Below are positions 63,285 to 64,000 of a stretch of DNA of 64,000 nt, piece by piece. Made by a program: the position numbers and the translations under genes. Numbering within the stretch: the first letter of the stretch is position 1; each line of letters begins with the position of its first letter. Source of the stretch: Actinomycetes bacterium (lineage in GTDB: Bacteria; Actinomycetota; Actinomycetes; Actinomycetales; Microbacteriaceae). The DNA lies in assembly GCA_029779645.1 (NCBI GenBank), contig JAKPAC010000041.1, forward strand, positions 115,995 through 179,994, read 5' to 3'. The notes beneath the pieces are model-generated. The model was not told the origin of the DNA, searched no databases, and saw only the letters and a list, made by a program, of their open reading frames with translations.

Positions 63285-63737
63285 GTGGGCAGCCAAGCAG
63301 ACAGTGTGACTCGGCGTCCGGCCTGGGTGCTCGCATGCCTGTCACTGTATGGGGTTGCGGTGCTCCTCGTGGTGCTCCTGCCTGTCGGCTACGCCGACAT
63401 CGTGGCAGCGGTCAGCGATTGGATCCAGCAGCTGCCGGGCCTGGCACCCTTCGGCTCTGGCTGGATCGAGTTCGGTGCCAACATCCTCATGTTCGCGCCG
63501 CTTGGACTGCTGCTGACGCTGCTGTTCCGCCACCCCTGGTATGGCGTGGCGCTGGCGCTGGCGCTGTCAGTGGGCGTCGAGGTCGCGCAGGTCATCATTC
63601 CGTCACGTCATCCGAGCCTGCGCGATGTGGCCGCGAACGTCGCTGGCGCCGCGCTGGGCGCGGGCATCGCGTGGCTGATCATCCGCTCGCAGCAGCGCAG
63701 GCGTGCGCGTGCGGTCGCACGCGCCGCCGCCGGCTGA
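63285..63737 (+). CDS. VanZ-like family membrane protein
   Basis: 150 aa from the GTG at 63285, which has GAGGGAG six bases upstream; an ATG at 63198 would add 29 Arg-rich residues. Four hydrophobic segments include VLACLSLYGVAVLLVVLLPVG, FGANILMFAPLGLLLTLLF, WYGVALALALSVGVEVAQVIIP and DVAANVAGAALGAGIAWLII. The N(I/V)LMFxPLGxLL, (V/S)xExxQ and RxxxxxDVxxNxxGxxxG blocks define VanZ-like proteins. Roles in glycopeptide tolerance or envelope polymers are described for the family; members also occur in exosortase-A loci. Confidence 0.88.
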   Translation: MGSQADSVTRRPAWVLACLSLYGVAVLLVVLLPVGYADIVAAVSDWIQQLPGLAPFGSGWIEFGANILMFAPLGLLLTLLFRHPWYGVALALALSVGVEVAQVIIPSRHPSLRDVAANVAGAALGAGIAWLIIRSQQRRRARAVARAAAG

Positions 63738-63739
63738 GC

Positions 63740-64000
63740 TCAACGCGCTGCACGCACCACCGCAGGCGACCACGCGTGCTCCAGGAACACGGTCGGCTCA
63801 GCCGAGCCGTCGGCCGCGAGCGACCAGACGTCGCTGTCTCCAGGGGTGGCTTCACGAGGCATCCCGTACAGAATCGTGTCGTCGTCGAGCCACTCGATCT
63901 GGTCGTCGATGCTGCGCTTCTCGGGGAGAAGCTCGACGGCCCCGGTGGCCAGGTCGAGGATCGCCGGCTGCCAGTGCACGGTCGACCCGGAGCCCGAGGC
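63740..64000 (-). CDS. C-terminal end of a TolB/PD40-type beta-propeller protein (5' end outside window)
   Basis: The frame stays open to base 64000, so only the last 86 codons are seen. Blade-like repeats are evident: PAILDLATGAVELLPE, IDDQIEWLDDDTILYGM, DSDVWSLAADGSAEPTVFLEHAWSPAVV. Such proteins are periplasmic or secreted propellers. Three bases separate its stop from the VanZ-like stop (convergent). Confidence 0.7.
   Translation of the reverse strand, partial: ASGSGSTVHWQPAILDLATGAVELLPEKRSIDDQIEWLDDDTILYGMPREATPGDSDVWSLAADGSAEPTVFLEHAWSPAVVRAAR

Overview
The window comes from the chromosome of a very GC-rich actinobacterium, most likely a member of the Microbacteriaceae (Microbacterium/Agromyces/Leucobacter-like). 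The support is third-position G/C bias, many GTG starts, several apparently leaderless genes with a TAnnnT box 6-7 nt before the start, a DUF3516 Ski2-type helicase, a glutaredoxin-like protein, a DUF222/HNH protein, and frequent use of the hexamer GGATGC/GCATCC. The genus cannot be fixed from this sequence.

Region 1 (1-33.1 kb) is mostly ordinary chromosomal genes in short units: the end of an RND efflux pump, an RG/Y-rich DEAD-box RNA helicase with a structured leader, an acyl-CoA dehydrogenase, an ECF importer (YkoE-type S component, fused double ATPase, EcfT) whose ATPase promoter overlaps a DtxR/IdeR-like iron box, a pirin, a GNAT, a DUF3516 helicase, DUF1684, a DUF222/HNH protein beside simple-sequence repeats, RecQ, a glutathione peroxidase, a GH3 glycosidase, an acyl-CoA oxidase-like enzyme, DUF1622, an LLM/BBE flavoenzyme fusion, a short UvrA paralogue, a degenerate serine-recombinase homologue, an aldehyde dehydrogenase, a GPH-type symporter and a glutaredoxin.

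Region 2 (33.1-63.7 kb) is an envelope/exopolysaccharide island. It holds a WlbB/WbpD-type N-acetyltransferase (with an unrelated L-2-hydroxyglutarate oxidase beside it), a giant secreted protein with five DUF4082 domains, and a tightly overlapping 11-gene operon (40.8-54.0 kb). That operon encodes an amino-sugar module (Gfo/Idh dehydrogenase, SDR epimerase, two DegT aminotransferases, a PglD-like acyltransferase), a Wzx flippase, a fused tandem glycosyltransferase, a GT4, and then an acyl-activating ligase, a type III PLP decarboxylase and an acyl carrier protein. A convergent pair (GNAT and a Wzz-like protein) and a second plus-strand unit (Wzz-like, Wzy-like polymerase/ligase, GT2, polysaccharide deacetylase, GT2, GT4) follow. 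A second DUF4082 protein with a beta-helix and a VanZ-like protein close the locus. Priming glycosyltransferase and tyrosine kinase genes are not seen.

The most novel candidate is the ligase/decarboxylase/ACP cassette. It resembles the trio found in exosortase-A (XrtA/PEP-CTERM) loci of Gram-negatives, but lies in an actinobacterial Wzx/Wzy locus with no exosortase and no visible sorting tags. By analogy with the butirosin BtrI/BtrK pathway, it may make an aminoacyl group on an ACP that decorates an amino-sugar polymer. Two DUF4082 surface proteins bracket the locus.

Gene calls rest on reading the translated ORFs; no database search was run. Starts were moved inward from the ORF-track starts where a Shine-Dalgarno, a stop/start overlap or a -10 box favoured it.
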